Shown here: piece after piece, positions 41,084-51,965 of the stretch | How the letters are laid out: every line of letters starts with the position of its first letter | How positions within the stretch are numbered: position 1 is the stretch's first letter | NCBI GenBank assembly: GCA_012295275.1 | Contig: CM022670.1 | Coordinates: 36,715,768-36,779,767, forward strand | Direction: 5' to 3' | DNA from: Chrysomallon squamiferum | Taxonomy: Eukaryota; Mollusca; Gastropoda; Neomphalida; Peltospiridae | Length of the DNA stretch: 64,000 nt | The notes under the pieces: generated by a model | Database searches by the model: none | Told to the model about the DNA's origin: nothing | The model's input: the letters and a program-made list of their open reading frames with translations, nothing else | Program-made: the position numbers and the translations under genes

Positions 41084-42695
41084 TTAAGAAAGAACATATT
41101 ATATTAATATATTAACATAAATAAAGATTTGGTACAGGTCCAAAAATCCCAAACAAAATTGGCAAGTTAAAATATAATTTAAAGTCTGTTCACAGACTGG
41201 GTTAGCTGGTATGTGTGCGTCAGTAAGTACATATTATTTCTTAGCTCACTGAAATCTTTAAGAACTATTTCAATTTTGTGACAGCAAAACTTCTCAAAAC
41301 CTGGTAAAACGTTTTGGATGGTATAGCGTTTTGGTTGACTGACGATTTAGGTGTCTGATAAACAAAATGGCTGTGTTAATGAGAAACCTCATCAAACCAA
41401 CCATTTTACATTTAGGTGTTTGATAAATAACTGTACTGCAAAAACTGTTAGCTTTTTTTTAGAGAAATTCCCGTTTAGTGAGGGTTCAGTTTTTTGGGAA
41501 ATTTCACAGTAAATGTCATTGTGACCTTCAAGAACTTTTTTTGTGTTGTGAAAAAAAACACCCAAGTTAAACAGTCTGAGATGAAAGACTGCACTGCAAA
41601 CAAAATATGCAGAAAGTATCAGTTGTATGAGTCTCAGAGGAATCATAAATAGAACACATTGCCAATACACTGATTTCTTCCAACTCCAGTCATCTCACTA
41701 GAAATGATTTCTCCTGATTCAAGTTAGTAAACTGGAAAACAGATTATTTGTTTTAATGCATATTAATTGATTACAAAATCCCATATTTTTTTTTTTATTA
41801 TTATTATTATTTTTTTTTTTTTTTTGTTGACTTTTCAAAATATATTTCTGTTTCAAGAAAGCAGTTTTGAATTTTATTAGATCAGGTGGTTAGAAAATAG
41901 TATTCATTACTTGAAAATCAAATGATGTGAAAATAGCCTGTTTTTTCCTTGCATATGCATGTTAGTATACTAGAAAATAGTATTTGTTATCCAGAACATA
42001 ACAACATTTTTATATTTTAATGAATTAAGACCTGTAACAAATAAATTAAAAACACTCTGGCACTTCATCATATTAAAAACAGAAGATAAAAAAAAGGTAA
42101 ACAAGTATTTAATAATATTTTTAAAAACTAAATGTTAATGATAACTTAAAAAGAAAATAATAGATAGACCAAACAAACAAATATTAACAAAAGAATCAAC
42201 AACACATTTGAGAAAAAACAAAGAAAAATCTGCACTAACATACATGTCAACAAATATGCAGTCTCACTCTATCACACTCAATGCATCCATGCATACACAA
42301 ATCCACATACATCCACCCACACCCACACACCCATCTCTCACCCATCTCTCACCCATCTCTCTCTCTCTCTCTCTGTCTCTCTGTCTCTCTGTCTCTTTCT
42401 CTCTCCCCCCCATCAAAACAAAACCAGATAGTTATGAAAATCTACCTCCACCATTATGTGCTGCAAGAGCAGGGAACTGCAGGACGTTCTTAAATCCGAC
42501 AACAAAACTGAAACACATGAGAAGGTTTTCCAACTTCTTGTCCCAGGAGATCTGCACCTGGTTCTCTGCCTCGGATTCATTATCCTCATCGTCCTGGTCT
42601 GACCGGGGTAGATTGAGTGAACTTTCAAAGTTATCATCACCCACGAGAACCTGGTTGGAGCCTTGCATGTCTGAGTCTTCTGTCTGCCTTGTCAT
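27312..42695 (-). CDS. Gene C: divergent SLC6-family protein with altered gating residues
   Basis: Eleven coding exons, all with GT-AG borders and matching phases, give about 637-648 residues with all 12 SLC6 TM regions, the normal family length. Recognisable blocks are TM1 VGFKNVLQFPALAAHNGGG, TM2 LGVPLLYMEMCLGQYARGG, TM6 VLTSLGCGTGAVVTLAS, TM8 ILVGVGTQF, TM10 GGLYVLEFLD (gating D462 kept) and WGPR after TM12. Key residues differ: WRFP of TM1 is LQFP (Q73 for Arg), RxxW is QISW (Q48), EL2 has no cysteines, and the Asp after TM8 is absent. The open frame and clean splicing argue against a pseudogene. It may be a non-transporting or mechanistically changed SLC6 (inference). The intron after KLQ before WIDAS is absent from gene B, and the B intron at IYR/D is absent here. 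It is tandem with gene B in the same orientation. Confidence 0.83.
27348..27530 (-). CDS. Gene C exon 11 (C-tail)
   Basis: The acceptor is TTGCACAG. It encodes RIKKLLHTPHNWGPRSSIGD, then EEDELPEYVISKPDVHRPVN and ends LDLTNME. A donor-like GAG/gtaact at 27348 is in phase 0. If unspliced, the frame reads 11 more codons to the stop at 27312-27314. Which end is used cannot be told from sequence. Confidence 0.82.
28225..28267. repeat. (AG)n microsatellite
   Basis: A pure AG run flanked by CA and TA runs, in the intron between gene C exons 10 and 11. Confidence 0.93.
28377..28547 (-). CDS. Gene C exon 10 (TM11-TM12)
   Basis: The acceptor is GTTTTTCAG and the donor is ATA/gtgagt, 57 codons in phase 0. 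It encodes GILSLQFVTTGGLEVSLRLH, then WVTVVGWLLSSLPPLGCLLV and TGTFKI. Upstream intron repeats copy its acceptor. Confidence 0.9.
28544..29300. repeat. Minisatellite of about 32 bp carrying copies of a splice acceptor
   Basis: Units of the form TACCCTGAAAAACACAATAT plus AACCCATCAAAA repeat with a period of 31-32 from the acceptor of gene C exon 10 into the intron, decaying after about 29110. On the minus strand each unit reads GTGTTTTTCAGGGTATT, the same as the real acceptor and first exon codons. Confidence 0.9.
29340..29660. other. Non-repetitive intronic segment in gene C
   Basis: About 300 bases of mixed complexity after the 32 bp array. No exon with good borders, tRNA or element boundary was recognised. 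Confidence 0.3.
29897..30200. repeat. ATG/ATT/ATC triplet repeats
   Basis: GATGAT runs pass into a long ATT run (29952-30033) and imperfect ATC repeats, in the intron between gene C exons 9 and 10. Open frames on both strands are artefacts of the triplet period. Confidence 0.92.
31213..31413 (-). CDS. Gene C exon 9 (TM10, IL5, TM11 start)
   Basis: The acceptor is ATTTCAG and the donor is ATA/gtaagt, 67 codons in phase 0, the same as gene B exon 10. It encodes GGLYVLEFLDTYVYKVAIPM, then VTVMWLYGVHKFANNISDMT and MCMPVFLI. Confidence 0.92.
31870..32130. repeat. (TCTA)n/(TCTG)n microsatellite
   Basis: About 260 bases of TCTA and TCTG tetranucleotides, just downstream (in gene orientation) of gene C exon 8. 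The open frames here encode only YLSI-type repeats. Confidence 0.93.
32201..32445 (-). CDS. Gene C exon 8 (EL4, TM8, TM9)
   Basis: The acceptor is TTTAACAG and the donor is CCCAG/gtgaga (phase 0). It encodes DIEMGFVLFPAMSAYLGLPS, then FFSMLILVGVGTQFVHLHSL and LAVFVLMFLLSLVTVTQ. The ETIVTAI..DE stretch after TM8 is replaced. Confidence 0.9.
32465..33215. repeat. Triplet-repeat block (ATG, AAT, AGT, AAC)
   Basis: This fills the whole intron between gene C exons 7 and 8. The (CAA)n part ends within about 20 bases of the exon 7 donor. Confidence 0.9.
33233..33461 (-). CDS. Gene C exon 7 (TM6, TM7)
   Basis: The acceptor is GTTTCAG and the donor is ACTG/gtgagt (phase 1). It encodes TWIDASMIVLTSLGCGTGAV, then LASNIHFHSQCFRNCMLTSF and AGCCMFSLLGVYCQSVGK. 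It is markedly GC-rich beside pure triplet repeats. Confidence 0.9.
34557..34691 (-). CDS. Gene C exon 6 (TM5, EL3)
   Basis: The acceptor is TTTGCAG and the donor is TTCAG/gttagc, 45 codons in phase 0. It encodes VAYVVGIIPPLLLIILFSVV, then DGAVMGIRAFLTPRWQVLGK. Confidence 0.9.
35016..35141. repeat. (GT)n and (TC)n microsatellites
   Basis: GT repeats near 35016-35038 and TC repeats at 35080-35141, in the intron between gene C exons 5 and 6. Confidence 0.9.
35211..35343 (-). CDS. Gene C exon 5 (end of EL2, TM4)
   Basis: The acceptor is TTTTCAG and the donor is AAAG/gtaaca (phase 0). It encodes DTVLNVSNGLSDTGQLQLPL, then VMCLLFTWLIINFTVILGPR and SMGK. The first part is duplicated in the upstream intron. 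Confidence 0.9.
35303..35465. repeat. Partial tandem duplication of gene C exon 5 start
   Basis: CAGTGTCTGATAAACCATTA at 35303 (inside exon 5 and its acceptor) recurs at 35395 with two or three changes. The copy extends through the acceptor and the following TTAGACAC. Confidence 0.9.
36053..36167 (-). CDS. Gene C exon 4 (EL2)
   Basis: The acceptor is TTTTACAG and the donor is TTCTT/gtatgt (phase 2). It encodes a Ser/Thr-rich loop: EKKETDTSTSTPVTSSLAEN, then STSKITDSDKLETASKYF. There is one NST sequon and no cysteine. Confidence 0.82.
36308..36382. repeat. (GT)n microsatellite
   Basis: Two GT blocks separated by ATCTGTTTTT, in the intron between gene C exons 3 and 4. Confidence 0.92.
36449..36565 (-). 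CDS. Gene C exon 3 (TM3)
   Basis: The acceptor is TTTGCAG and the donor is CAAG/gttagt, phase 1 at both ends. It encodes GIGFSSLVMSALFVLYNSTY, then IAWAIFYWFTSMNSVLPWQ. The second Tyr of the usual YY pair is Asn. Confidence 0.9.
36588..36905. repeat. (ATT)n-rich microsatellite
   Basis: About 300 bases of ATT with GTT and ATC variants directly upstream of gene C exon 3. The open frames are repeat artefacts. Confidence 0.93.
38486..38617 (-). CDS. Gene C exon 2 (TM2, IL1)
   Basis: The acceptor is TTTTCAG and the donor is CAAG/gtaaag, phase 1 at both ends. It encodes GAFYCVYLLLVYVLGVPLLY, then MEMCLGQYARGGPIQIWR. It has the same length and phases as gene B exon 3. Confidence 0.9.
39570..40560. 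repeat. Old, degenerate tandem repeat of about 60 bp
   Basis: Variations on TTTCTATAAATTGTCTAAAT, then ATAACATTTTTATTGTATCT and ATATTGTTC, recur through about 1 kb of intron 1 of gene C. Divergence is high, so the unit borders are approximate. Confidence 0.6.
41028..41079. repeat. (GA)n microsatellite
   Basis: A GA run of about 50 bases in intron 1 of gene C. The minus-strand frame gives an LSLS artefact. Confidence 0.93.
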
Positions 42696-42710
42696 TATTG
42701 TGGAAAGAGT
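42446..42710 (-). CDS. Gene C exon 1 (N-terminus, TM1)
   Basis: The acceptor TATTTGCAG starts the exon at 42710, so a 5' exon exists upstream. The first ATG is 42695-42693, and the donor is GGAG/gtagat (phase 1). An acidic N-terminus (RSDQDDEDNESEAEN) leads to QISWDKKLENLLMCFSFVVG and KNVLQFPALAAHNGGG. The frame is also open upstream of the ATG to the acceptor. Confidence 0.87.
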
Positions 42711-42784
42711 CTGCAAATACAGGTAACATAATTAATTATAAAAGGATTCTTAGATTACTGTACAAAATATTCTAATGCTGTTCC

Positions 42785-43450
42785 TGTAACTCTGCTCCTA
42801 AAACTACTACCACTGCTGTTATTATTATTACTACTCCTGCTCCTAAAACTATCACCATTACTGCTGTTATTATTACTACTCCTGCTCCTAAAACTATCAC
42901 AACTACTGCTGTTATTATTACCACTCCTGCTCCTGAAACTATCACCATTACTGTTGTTATTATTACAACTCCTGTTCCTAAAACTATCACAACTACTGTT
43001 GTTATTATTACTTCTCCTGCTCCTAAAACTATCACAACTACTGTTGTTATTATTACCACTTCTGCTCCTAAAACTATCACCATTACTGTTGTTATTACTA
43101 CTCCTGCTCCTAAAACTATCACCACTGCTGTTGTTATTATTACCACTCCTGCTCCTAAAACTAGCACCATTACTGTAGTTATTATTACTTCTCCTGCTCC
43201 TAAAACTATCACCATTACTGTTATTATTACCACTCCTGCTCCTGAAACTATCACCACTACTGTTGTTATTATTACTACTCCTGCTCCTAAAACTATCACC
43301 ATTACTGTAGTTATTATTACTTCTCCTGCTCCTAAAACTATCACCATTACTGTTGTTATTATTACTTCTCCTGCTCCTAAAACTATCACCATTACTGTTG
43401 TTATTATTACTACTCCTGCTCCTTAAACTATCACCACTGCTGTTATTATT
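42785..43450. repeat. 45 bp minisatellite directly upstream of gene C exon 1
   Basis: About 14 copies of TGCTCCTAAAACTATCACCA plus TTACTGTTGTTATTATTACT. The period is a multiple of three, so the minus strand stays open for 206 codons as a 15-residue repeat (VIVLGAGEVIITTVM). It sits in the intron just before the exon 1 acceptor. Confidence 0.92.
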
Positions 43451-43689
43451 ACTGCTCTTGCTCCTACATTTACTATTATTGATGCTATTTCTAATACTTC
43501 TGTAATCACAATAATTAAGTTTAAATAATAAAGAAAATTTACTGCTACAACTAATAAACTATTACTACTAGAGTTGCTTCTACTTCTGTTGCCACTACTG
43601 TAGTCTGAGTTAGCACTACATAAAAATAATAATACAATAATAAGAAAAGTTATAGTTGAGAGAATCTGGAAAAAATATGTAATAAAGAG

Positions 43690-43960
43690 AACTATTTTAT
43701 AATAATAATAATAATAACTTTAGTATTAGTAGAAGCAATAGTAGTAGTAGTAATGTTAATGATAATAATAATAATAATCATAATAGAAATAATATAATAA
43801 TAATAATAATAATAATAAAAATTATAACAAGAATAACAACAGTGATGATAATGATGATAAAATAATGATAATAATGATAATAATAACATAATAATAATCA
43901 CAACAATGATAATAAAAACACCAACAATAATAAAAATAACAATAATAATAATAATATTAC
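43690..43960. repeat. Triplet-repeat block (AAT, AGT, ATG)
   Basis: Imperfect AAT-based repeats in the region upstream of gene C exon 1, with no coding signal. Confidence 0.88.
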
Positions 43961-46900
43961 AGGAATGATTATATAACACCACAATAACAGTAATAGTGAT
44001 AACAAACAGAATTCACCCGTAACACAAAATTCTTGAGAAACTACAAAATGACATTTTTTTCTCTTTTATTTTTTCTTTAATGCATCTTTCCTGAACCAAA
44101 TAAACGATTCAATAAAAATTAAAAAATTTCACCCCCAAGACTCTGTAATTGCACAAGCATTTGCAGACATGTTGTGCTGCAAATTATTTGAATCACCTGC
44201 TGCACCCTGCTGAAATCTGATACTGTTCATGTCTGATGTGCCTTTTATCAGTGTCTGATTAATTCATCACATTTCTGCACATCAGAAAATGTACATGTAT
44301 TCCATGACAAGAGAACAAGAGGCGATTGCCACGTTAAAGCCTCCAAAATACGATTTTTTGATAATAATTATCACAAGAAGTCTTCGTTTTTGTTTTGTTT
44401 TGAATCTCTCCATTTTAAGAAGTAAAGTGCCAGCTGTGTTGACAGTTACATTTTGTGAAATAAAAATGAAAATACAGAAAGAGTTTTAGAGATGAATTAG
44501 AATAGATGAATGTAATATGAAATTAAATGTGACATGTAACAGTTTTCTCCTGTTAATGAGTGTGTTTATGTTGTTTGTGTTTGCAAATGTGAGTGCATGA
44601 TGTGCTTGCATGTTCATGATGGCCAGTATCTTGTAAAACTAGCTTTAGAAATCAAGAAGTATAAATTTTCACAATCTATAAATAGTTCATTACCTTGAAG
44701 TTGAATATAAACAGATGTAGAAGACTGAAGAAATAGTTTAGTATCTAAAATTTACTTAAAATAAGAATATCTGGCACACACAAATAACACACAAAATATA
44801 TATATATATGTGCAAACACACATATATTTACATATATTTACATATTTTACAATGATTATACAATGTACATATATTTACAATATTATTCTTAACTCAGTTT
44901 TTAATATATATAAATATATATTTTAATATATTTACATATATATATATATATAATATATTTACATATTTATGTATTTATATATTTAGTTATTTGTTGTTCT
45001 TTTTAATAGGATAGTGTTGGTAGATGGTCAAATTAAAAACATAAAATTTTGTGAAATTATGTTTTCTGTATGATTATAAAAAGTTAGCAATATAAATACA
45101 TTTTTTCAGTTGCAGATGTTGACTTGCTAATATTCTGAAACAAAAAATCATGAAACAGACCTTTTTCTTTCTTTTTTTCTTGTTGAAATTCATTGTCTGA
45201 AAAAGCATTATGTACAGTCATGGTAAGTCTTTTAAACCAGATTAGTTACTCATGAGTTAATGAAAGCTGGTTTTAATGGAGAAATTCCAATAAATTTCAA
45301 CTACAAGAACCAAACAGAACAAGATCAATGTTGCAGGATCTGGTCAGATAACTAACAGGATTATAAAGTTGCAGGAATCATTCAGAACTTTTCTTCTTCT
45401 GAGTTGTTTTCTTTTAATTTGTATCCTATTCCAACTTAGGCTCTAAATATCAGTATTATGTATAGTCATATTGTCTGTTTTTGACAATTTAAATTTTTAA
45501 ATAGGTTTTGCTGTCTGTATTAGCAGGTGTACACTAGATAATTATTTTCTTTTAATATTCCAGGAATAACTGTTATCAGGATGGGGTTTTTTTTTTTTTT
45601 TTTAAAGATTTAGTAAGTCTGTGTGATAGTTAAACCATGGCAGTTTTAAAAAGGTGTAACCTACTTATGAATTTTATAACTGTTCAGAAAAAAGTGTAAA
45701 TTGTATTAAAAAAAAAAAACAGTGAAGGACATTAATAAGTATTTTTTTCTTAGTATTCATTTGTCTAAATTTATTTTTATTTTTCTTTATTGATCAAGTT
45801 GTCTTATTCTCTCTCTCTCTTTTTTTTTTCTTCTTTTTTTTTTTAATATTTGAGGATTAAAACAGATTTGTTATCAGACATAGCTGTGCTATAAAAATTC
45901 TCAAGTTAGAATTGATTTTCTTGTAGGTCTGGATGTTTGGAAGATCTTTGAAGATCAGCAGAACTAATTTACCGCCGTATCAACCGAACATTAAAAAAAA
46001 AAAAAAAAATTGTGTAAAAAAAATTGTGTAAGCTATTTTATAAGCAGGAAGTGATTAAACACATGCATGCAGAGATGTACACATACATACACACACAACA
46101 CATACACACACAAAACATATACACAAAGAAACATACACACAGAGAAAGACACACATACAAACATGACACCCACATATCAGATACTACTTACTATAAATCT
46201 GTCATAATTTTCTGCTGCCAGATATTTTACTCAAACATTAAAATAAATTTTACACTCTCAGTTCATTTCTCAACTATCCCATCTTTCAGCTTGTTCAGTA
46301 TTTCCTTCTTTCACTCTTTATTCATATCTATCCTTCTCTCTTTCTAAATCTTCCTTTTCCATCATTCCTCTCTCTTTTTGTTTCCCTCTGTCATTCTCTC
46401 ATTTCCCACATTTTCTTAAATATCTTTTTTTCCCAATTTCCTTTTAATGTTTTTTTTTTCATTCTTCTTTTAAAATTTTTAAAGATGTTTCCTGGTTTTA
46501 ACAAGCAAGACCAAAAGACATTTAAAAAAACAACTACCATGGAAACAAAATATAAATTTTTCACTTTATTATTAATTTTTTTTTTTTTCATTACAAGTAG
46601 TGATCAAAGACTGCCATATAAAGATAATATCAATAAAGACAAAAGAAATATCAGTTAAGAGAGAGGAATACATTAATATCCGAGTTGCTGAGTAGAATAT
46701 ATTATCAGTTTTCTCTAACAGTGTTTGCATAGACTGAATCAATAGCACACTCTTCACTAATTATTTACCATCATCAGTACAGGAAACATAAAAAAAAATG
46801 ATAAAACACCCCCCCTCAAGAGATATAAAAGAGTCAGACCTAATTCTTCGTTCATATTACAAAAATTTCAAACATTTATTGTGATTAAATAATGTTTACA

Positions 46901-47028
46901 AAAGAGCTAAGAGGGCTTGGAAAGGAAAGGTTTATTTGTTGAGTTAATGAGTAAATAAATGAGTGTATGGACAGATGTTTGTATAGATTGAATAGTTTAC
47001 TGTATAGCATAAGAACCAATATATATAT

Positions 47029-47051
47029 GTGTGTGTGTGTGTGTATGTGTC

Positions 47052-47093
<42 letters not shown>
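47029..47093. repeat. (GT)n microsatellite
   Basis: A GT run with one ATGTGTCTATAT interruption. Confidence 0.92.
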
Positions 47094-47095
<2 letters not shown>

Positions 47096-47169
47096 GTTAA
47101 TATATATGATAATATATCCTTAATGAACTGGATGCACTGAATATGAAAGACATGGACAGAAAGAAACTG

Positions 47170-47370
47170 GTTATGACCAGAGCTTGTTAACTGGATTAGT
47201 CTGGATCAGACTGGAGTAGATTAGACAAGACTGGACTAAGCTGAACATGACTGGACAGAATTGGATTCTGCTCTACTGGGCAGGATGGACTTGACAGAGA
47301 TTATCTGGAACTGACTGCTCTTGACTGAAGCAGACAGAACTACTTGAACTGGACTAAGCTGGACTGAACT
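47170..47370. repeat. Degenerate GACTGGA-type repeat
   Basis: Short words such as GACTGGACTAAGCTGAAC, TGGATTAGTC and GGACTGAACTGG recur irregularly over about 200 bases. Confidence 0.55.
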
Positions 47371-48550
47371 GGTTTGAAAGAAAGAACAACTGTTTTATTT
47401 GTCTCTATAACCAACACATTGTTAAACTGTACCTGAGGTAGTTTTAATATAAATGAATTATCTTCAAAAATTCTTTAAACCTCATAGTTGCTGTTTTATT
47501 GTTTTGAGTGACCCATTATATTTAAGAACTTGACATGGCAGTAAAATAATACTATCACAACATATGAATGACACTGTTTTACCATTTCACAAATGGCACT
47601 GACATCAACAAACCATGTTTCATCAATGGATACATGGCAGACTCACAACTTTAAAGCTAAACTGTCCATCTTGTACCCAGTAATACACTCTTAAACTGCA
47701 CTCTTTTTTTTTTTGCTATAATCCATTATTTATTAAAACTGGACCGAAAGAAACAAATAAATGGGAAACACTCTAACCATATTTATACTAGTTCTTTGCA
47801 TCACCAAACAGATACTTTAAAAAATCATTTACAAACGTTAAACCACTTAGAGAAAACTAGCAGCCATTACGAATGACTATTTTTCAGTTGATGGCAAGAG
47901 GTGTTTCACATCCTCATACAAAGATGATTGCCTGAACCTTCCACAGGGAACTGAATCCACCGGAGACACAGAATATTGGACTGAAAATGACTTTGTAAAT
48001 ACTACAATATAAATAAATGCTGGGCTAGTTCAGAAGTCAAATTGTTCAGGTATTTAGGAGCTAAAAGAAAAAGGCAACAAGGGGAGGAAAAAAAAGAAGA
48101 TAATTGGAAAAAGTTGATTTGAAGACAGTAAGCACTATAAGCAGGTGTATTGACAGATGGTGTATCTGAAAACAAAGTATTAGTTTCTCTAAGAAATACC
48201 TGATAAAAATCAATCAGACCCAGTATAAAGAGGTTAATGTTTATCTAAATTTAAACAATATCTCAAGAACTGTTTGGCCAATAGTATTAGTGAAATATAT
48301 CTTTATTTAATTCCTCAACAAAAAGAAAACAAATAAAAAAGATATATATATATATATATATATAATAAATTTAAAAAAATAAAATATAAATCATTTTAAA
48401 ATCGAATGAAAAATCCCTGAAGAAATCTTTTTTAATTCACCAAAACAAAACAAAAATAAAATTAAATTAAATTAAATTAAATAAATAAATAAATATTTAA
48501 AAACTACAAGCTATGTGGTAACCTAACATTACTACAGAGATAAATTAAAT

Positions 48551-48875
48551 GTATTAACAAATGACAGAATGTATTAACAAATGACAGAATGTATTAACAA
48601 ATGACAGAATGTTTTAACAAATGACAGAATGTATTAACAAATGACAGAATGTTTTAACAAATGACAGAATGTATTAACAAATGACAGAATGTTTTAACAA
48701 ATGACAGAATGTATTAACAAATGACAGAATGTTTTAACAAATGACAGAATGTATTAACAAATGACAGAATGTATTAACAAATGACAGAATGTATTAACAA
48801 ATGACAGAATGTATTAACAAATGACAGAATGTATTAACAAATGACAGAATGTATTAACAAATGACAGAATGTATT
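48551..48875. repeat. 20 bp satellite, about 16 copies
   Basis: The near-perfect unit is GTATTAACAAATGACAGAAT. In the middle of the array, copies alternate between GTATT and GTTTT variants, giving a 40 bp higher-order unit. Confidence 0.95.
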
Positions 48876-49319
48876 CTTGTTTTCCTAACACAGTTACAGA
48901 ATGTGTTGTTTAATATCAACAAAATCAACAACAAAAAAGTATATTTCTTAATAATTATTAACAAACAGAATTCTACAATGTTGTTATCATCAAAAACTTA
49001 TATACATATATATATATATATATATATAAAGTGTTAATATTACCAACAGAACTATGAAATAGGTTCAATATCATCAGAAACCTCACAAAAAGAGAACTAT
49101 GAAATGAATTTTATTTAACCTCATAAAAAGAGAACTATGAAATGTTTTAGTTAAAATTACAAAAGAAAATTATTATTAAAAAAATTTTAAATTAATTTAA
49201 CATCACCATAAGAATAATGAAATGTTTTTTTTAATATCAGTGAACAGAAATATGACAACTATGAAATGTGTTTTAACATCACAAGAAAACAACAACCAGA
49301 AAACAGTAATGAAGTGTGT

Positions 49320-49930
49320 TTTATTTAACATCACCAAACAGAACTATGAAATGAGTTTTGTTTAACACCACCAAACAGATCTATGAATTATGTTTTATTT
49401 AACACCACCAAACAGATCTATGAAATCTGTTTTATTTAACACCACCAAACAGATCTATGAAATCTGTTTTATTTAACACCACCAAACAGATCTATGAAAT
49501 CTGTTTTATTTAACACCACCAAACAGAACTATGAAATTATGTTTTATTTAACACCATCAAACAGAACTATGAAATTATGTTTTATTTAACACCACCAAAC
49601 AGAACTATGAATTATTTTTATTTAACATCCACAAATAGAACTATGAAATATGTCTATTTTAACATCACCAAATAGAACTAGGAAATATGTCTATTTTAAC
49701 ATCACCAAATAGAACTAGGAAATATGTCTATTTTAACATCACCAAATAGAACTAGGAAATGTGTTTTATTTAACATCGCCAAATAGAACTATGAAATTGT
49801 TTTATTTGACAATATCAAAGTGAACCATGAAATATGTTTATGTTAACATCACCAGATAGAACTATTATGTTTTATTTAACAATATCAAAGTGAACCATGA
49901 AATATGTTTTATTTAACATCACCAAACAGA
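49320..49930. repeat. Minisatellite of about 38 bp
   Basis: Repeats of TTTTATTTAACACCACCAAA plus CAGATCTATGAAATCTG, with variants (AGAACTATGAAAT). Copies are more degenerate from 49050 and toward 49900. Confidence 0.85.
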
Positions 49931-50083
49931 AATGGGGTGTAATCTAAACTAGATGTTACTAACACAGCAAACAAATAATAAATCCAGAAATAATTGGACA
50001 GCGTTACACAAATATCACTGGTAATAAAACACATATAAAACATTCTGCATACTGCACACAATTTCTCTGAACCTTTAAACAGC

Positions 50084-50120
<37 letters not shown>

Positions 50121-50579
50121 AATGCTTTATGTGAATGATCTAACTGTAGCATATACAACAGCTGGAAACCAGAGATTAAAATTTACCACATGTTGAATAC
50201 CTACATCAAAACATTGCTGCCCTTCGCACCTTATGGGTGATTACACGGGGAACTTATTATTAACTGCTGCCAACAAAATGGGAATGAACAAAAATATACA
50301 ACAAAAAAAAAAAAAAGTCAAACACATCATTTATCTTTTCCACTTGCTGGATGCATTTCGTTATGTTCTGAGTGCTTATATATGTGTAAACATGCATTTA
50401 TAAACTGCAAACATGCTGTTTTTAGTTTGCGTGCTGCCAAGTTCATGCTTGCATGGTTATAGCTAATTTTTACAAATTAAAGTTGAAATGAATAATGGTA
50501 ATTTTGGATACTTTCATCATTGCTTGATAATTTTATATTAACATTTTCACTGATAGCTAACTTTACTTATTATTATTGT

Positions 50580-50721
<142 letters not shown>

Positions 50722-50865
50722 GAATCTTTTTATTTATAATATTCTTAGAAATTAAATATATTTATTTTTATCCCATTTTCTTGTTTAAATATAATCTAAT
50801 GTTAAAGATACCAAATGCATTAGACTTAAATTCCAAGAGATAAATTATGAGTCTGATTAAAAATG

Positions 50866-50871
50866 TTAGAG

Positions 50872-50949
<78 letters not shown>

Positions 50950-51002
50950 CAGACAGACAGAGACAGACAGACAGACAGACACAGAGAGAGACAGACAGAC
51001 AA
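50866..51002. repeat. (GA)n then (GACA)n microsatellite
   Basis: A GA run followed by GACAGA and CAGA units. It is complementary in composition to the CT run 170 bases to the left. Confidence 0.92.
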
Positions 51003-51579
51003 ATAGTGTTGAAAATAGAAATAATGAGAGACACATCAACAATAATAATAAATGACAAAAACAAAACTGTACTTACAGTCATCAAGTCAGAGTAAAAACA
51101 GACATAACATCACAACAACACAGAGACTTTGTTTTCAGCTGATAACACCATCTCTATATTCCATCCATCAATTCACTTCTCTTTTACCAGGTCATCCATG
51201 GATTGCTTATCTCTCCACAATAACAGGTGGAGATAAGATCCTAGAGATGATCCACACAACACAAAGCACTTCCATGTTATTATTATTATTATTATTATTA
51301 TTATAAAACTTCGATATTGTTAATCTACTGTTAACTGCTTCCACTTTGCTTTACTTCTCATTTCGAGAGAGCCAGGCAGAAACTTCTTTGCCTATTTTTC
51401 CAATTACTTTATCAGTCACTAGCTCAAAAACCAATACACTGGTCTTCTTTGTATTATATAAAAATCTTTACTGAATGGATATTGGCTCTCTGATAGTACA
51501 TGAAAAACAGCACTCAGCTCCTGTGTTTGTTTTGTTTGGGAATCAAGTGCAGGTTCAAGTACATATTGACTGACCATGC

Positions 51580-51965
51580 AGTCTCTGGAGGTTTAGAGTT
51601 CTCTATGATAGAAATATTGTAAATAAAATTAAAAATATTAAGAAATGATACAGTCTGTGGAGGTTTAGAGTTCTCTAGATGATAGAAATCTTATAAATAA
51701 ATAAAAATATTAAGAAATGATACAGTTTGTTGAGTTTAGAGTTCTCTAGATGATAGAAATCTTGCAAATAAATTAAAAATATTAAGAAATGATACAGTCT
51801 ATTGAGGATAGAAATCTTTAAAAATATTAAGAAATGATACAGTCTATTTATGATAGAAATCTTGCAAATAAATTAACAATATTAAGAAATGATATAAACT
51901 GTGGAGGTTTAGAGTTCTCTATATGATAGAAAATTTGCTAATAAGTTAAAAGTGTTAAGAAATAA
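51580..51965. repeat. Tandem repeat of about 75 bp
   Basis: Five to six copies share GATACAGTCTGTGGAGGTTT, AGAGTTCTCTAGATGATAGA and AAAAATATTAAGAAAT. Inner copies have deletions. Confidence 0.85.

Noticed and set aside
41392-41670. 92-codon minus-strand open frame in gene C intron 1
   Set aside because: No recognisable domain and no splice-site support; may be an old dispersed repeat.
42772-43392. 206-residue repetitive protein (15-residue unit)
   Set aside because: The frame follows a 45 bp minisatellite in an intron; no start context, no flanking unique coding sequence.
46391-46757. Two short minus-strand open frames with Lys-rich sequence
   Set aside because: T-rich low-complexity DNA; no exon borders or domain.
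48551-48875. CRISPR-like array
   Set aside because: Direct 20 bp repeats without any unique spacers, in a eukaryotic locus.
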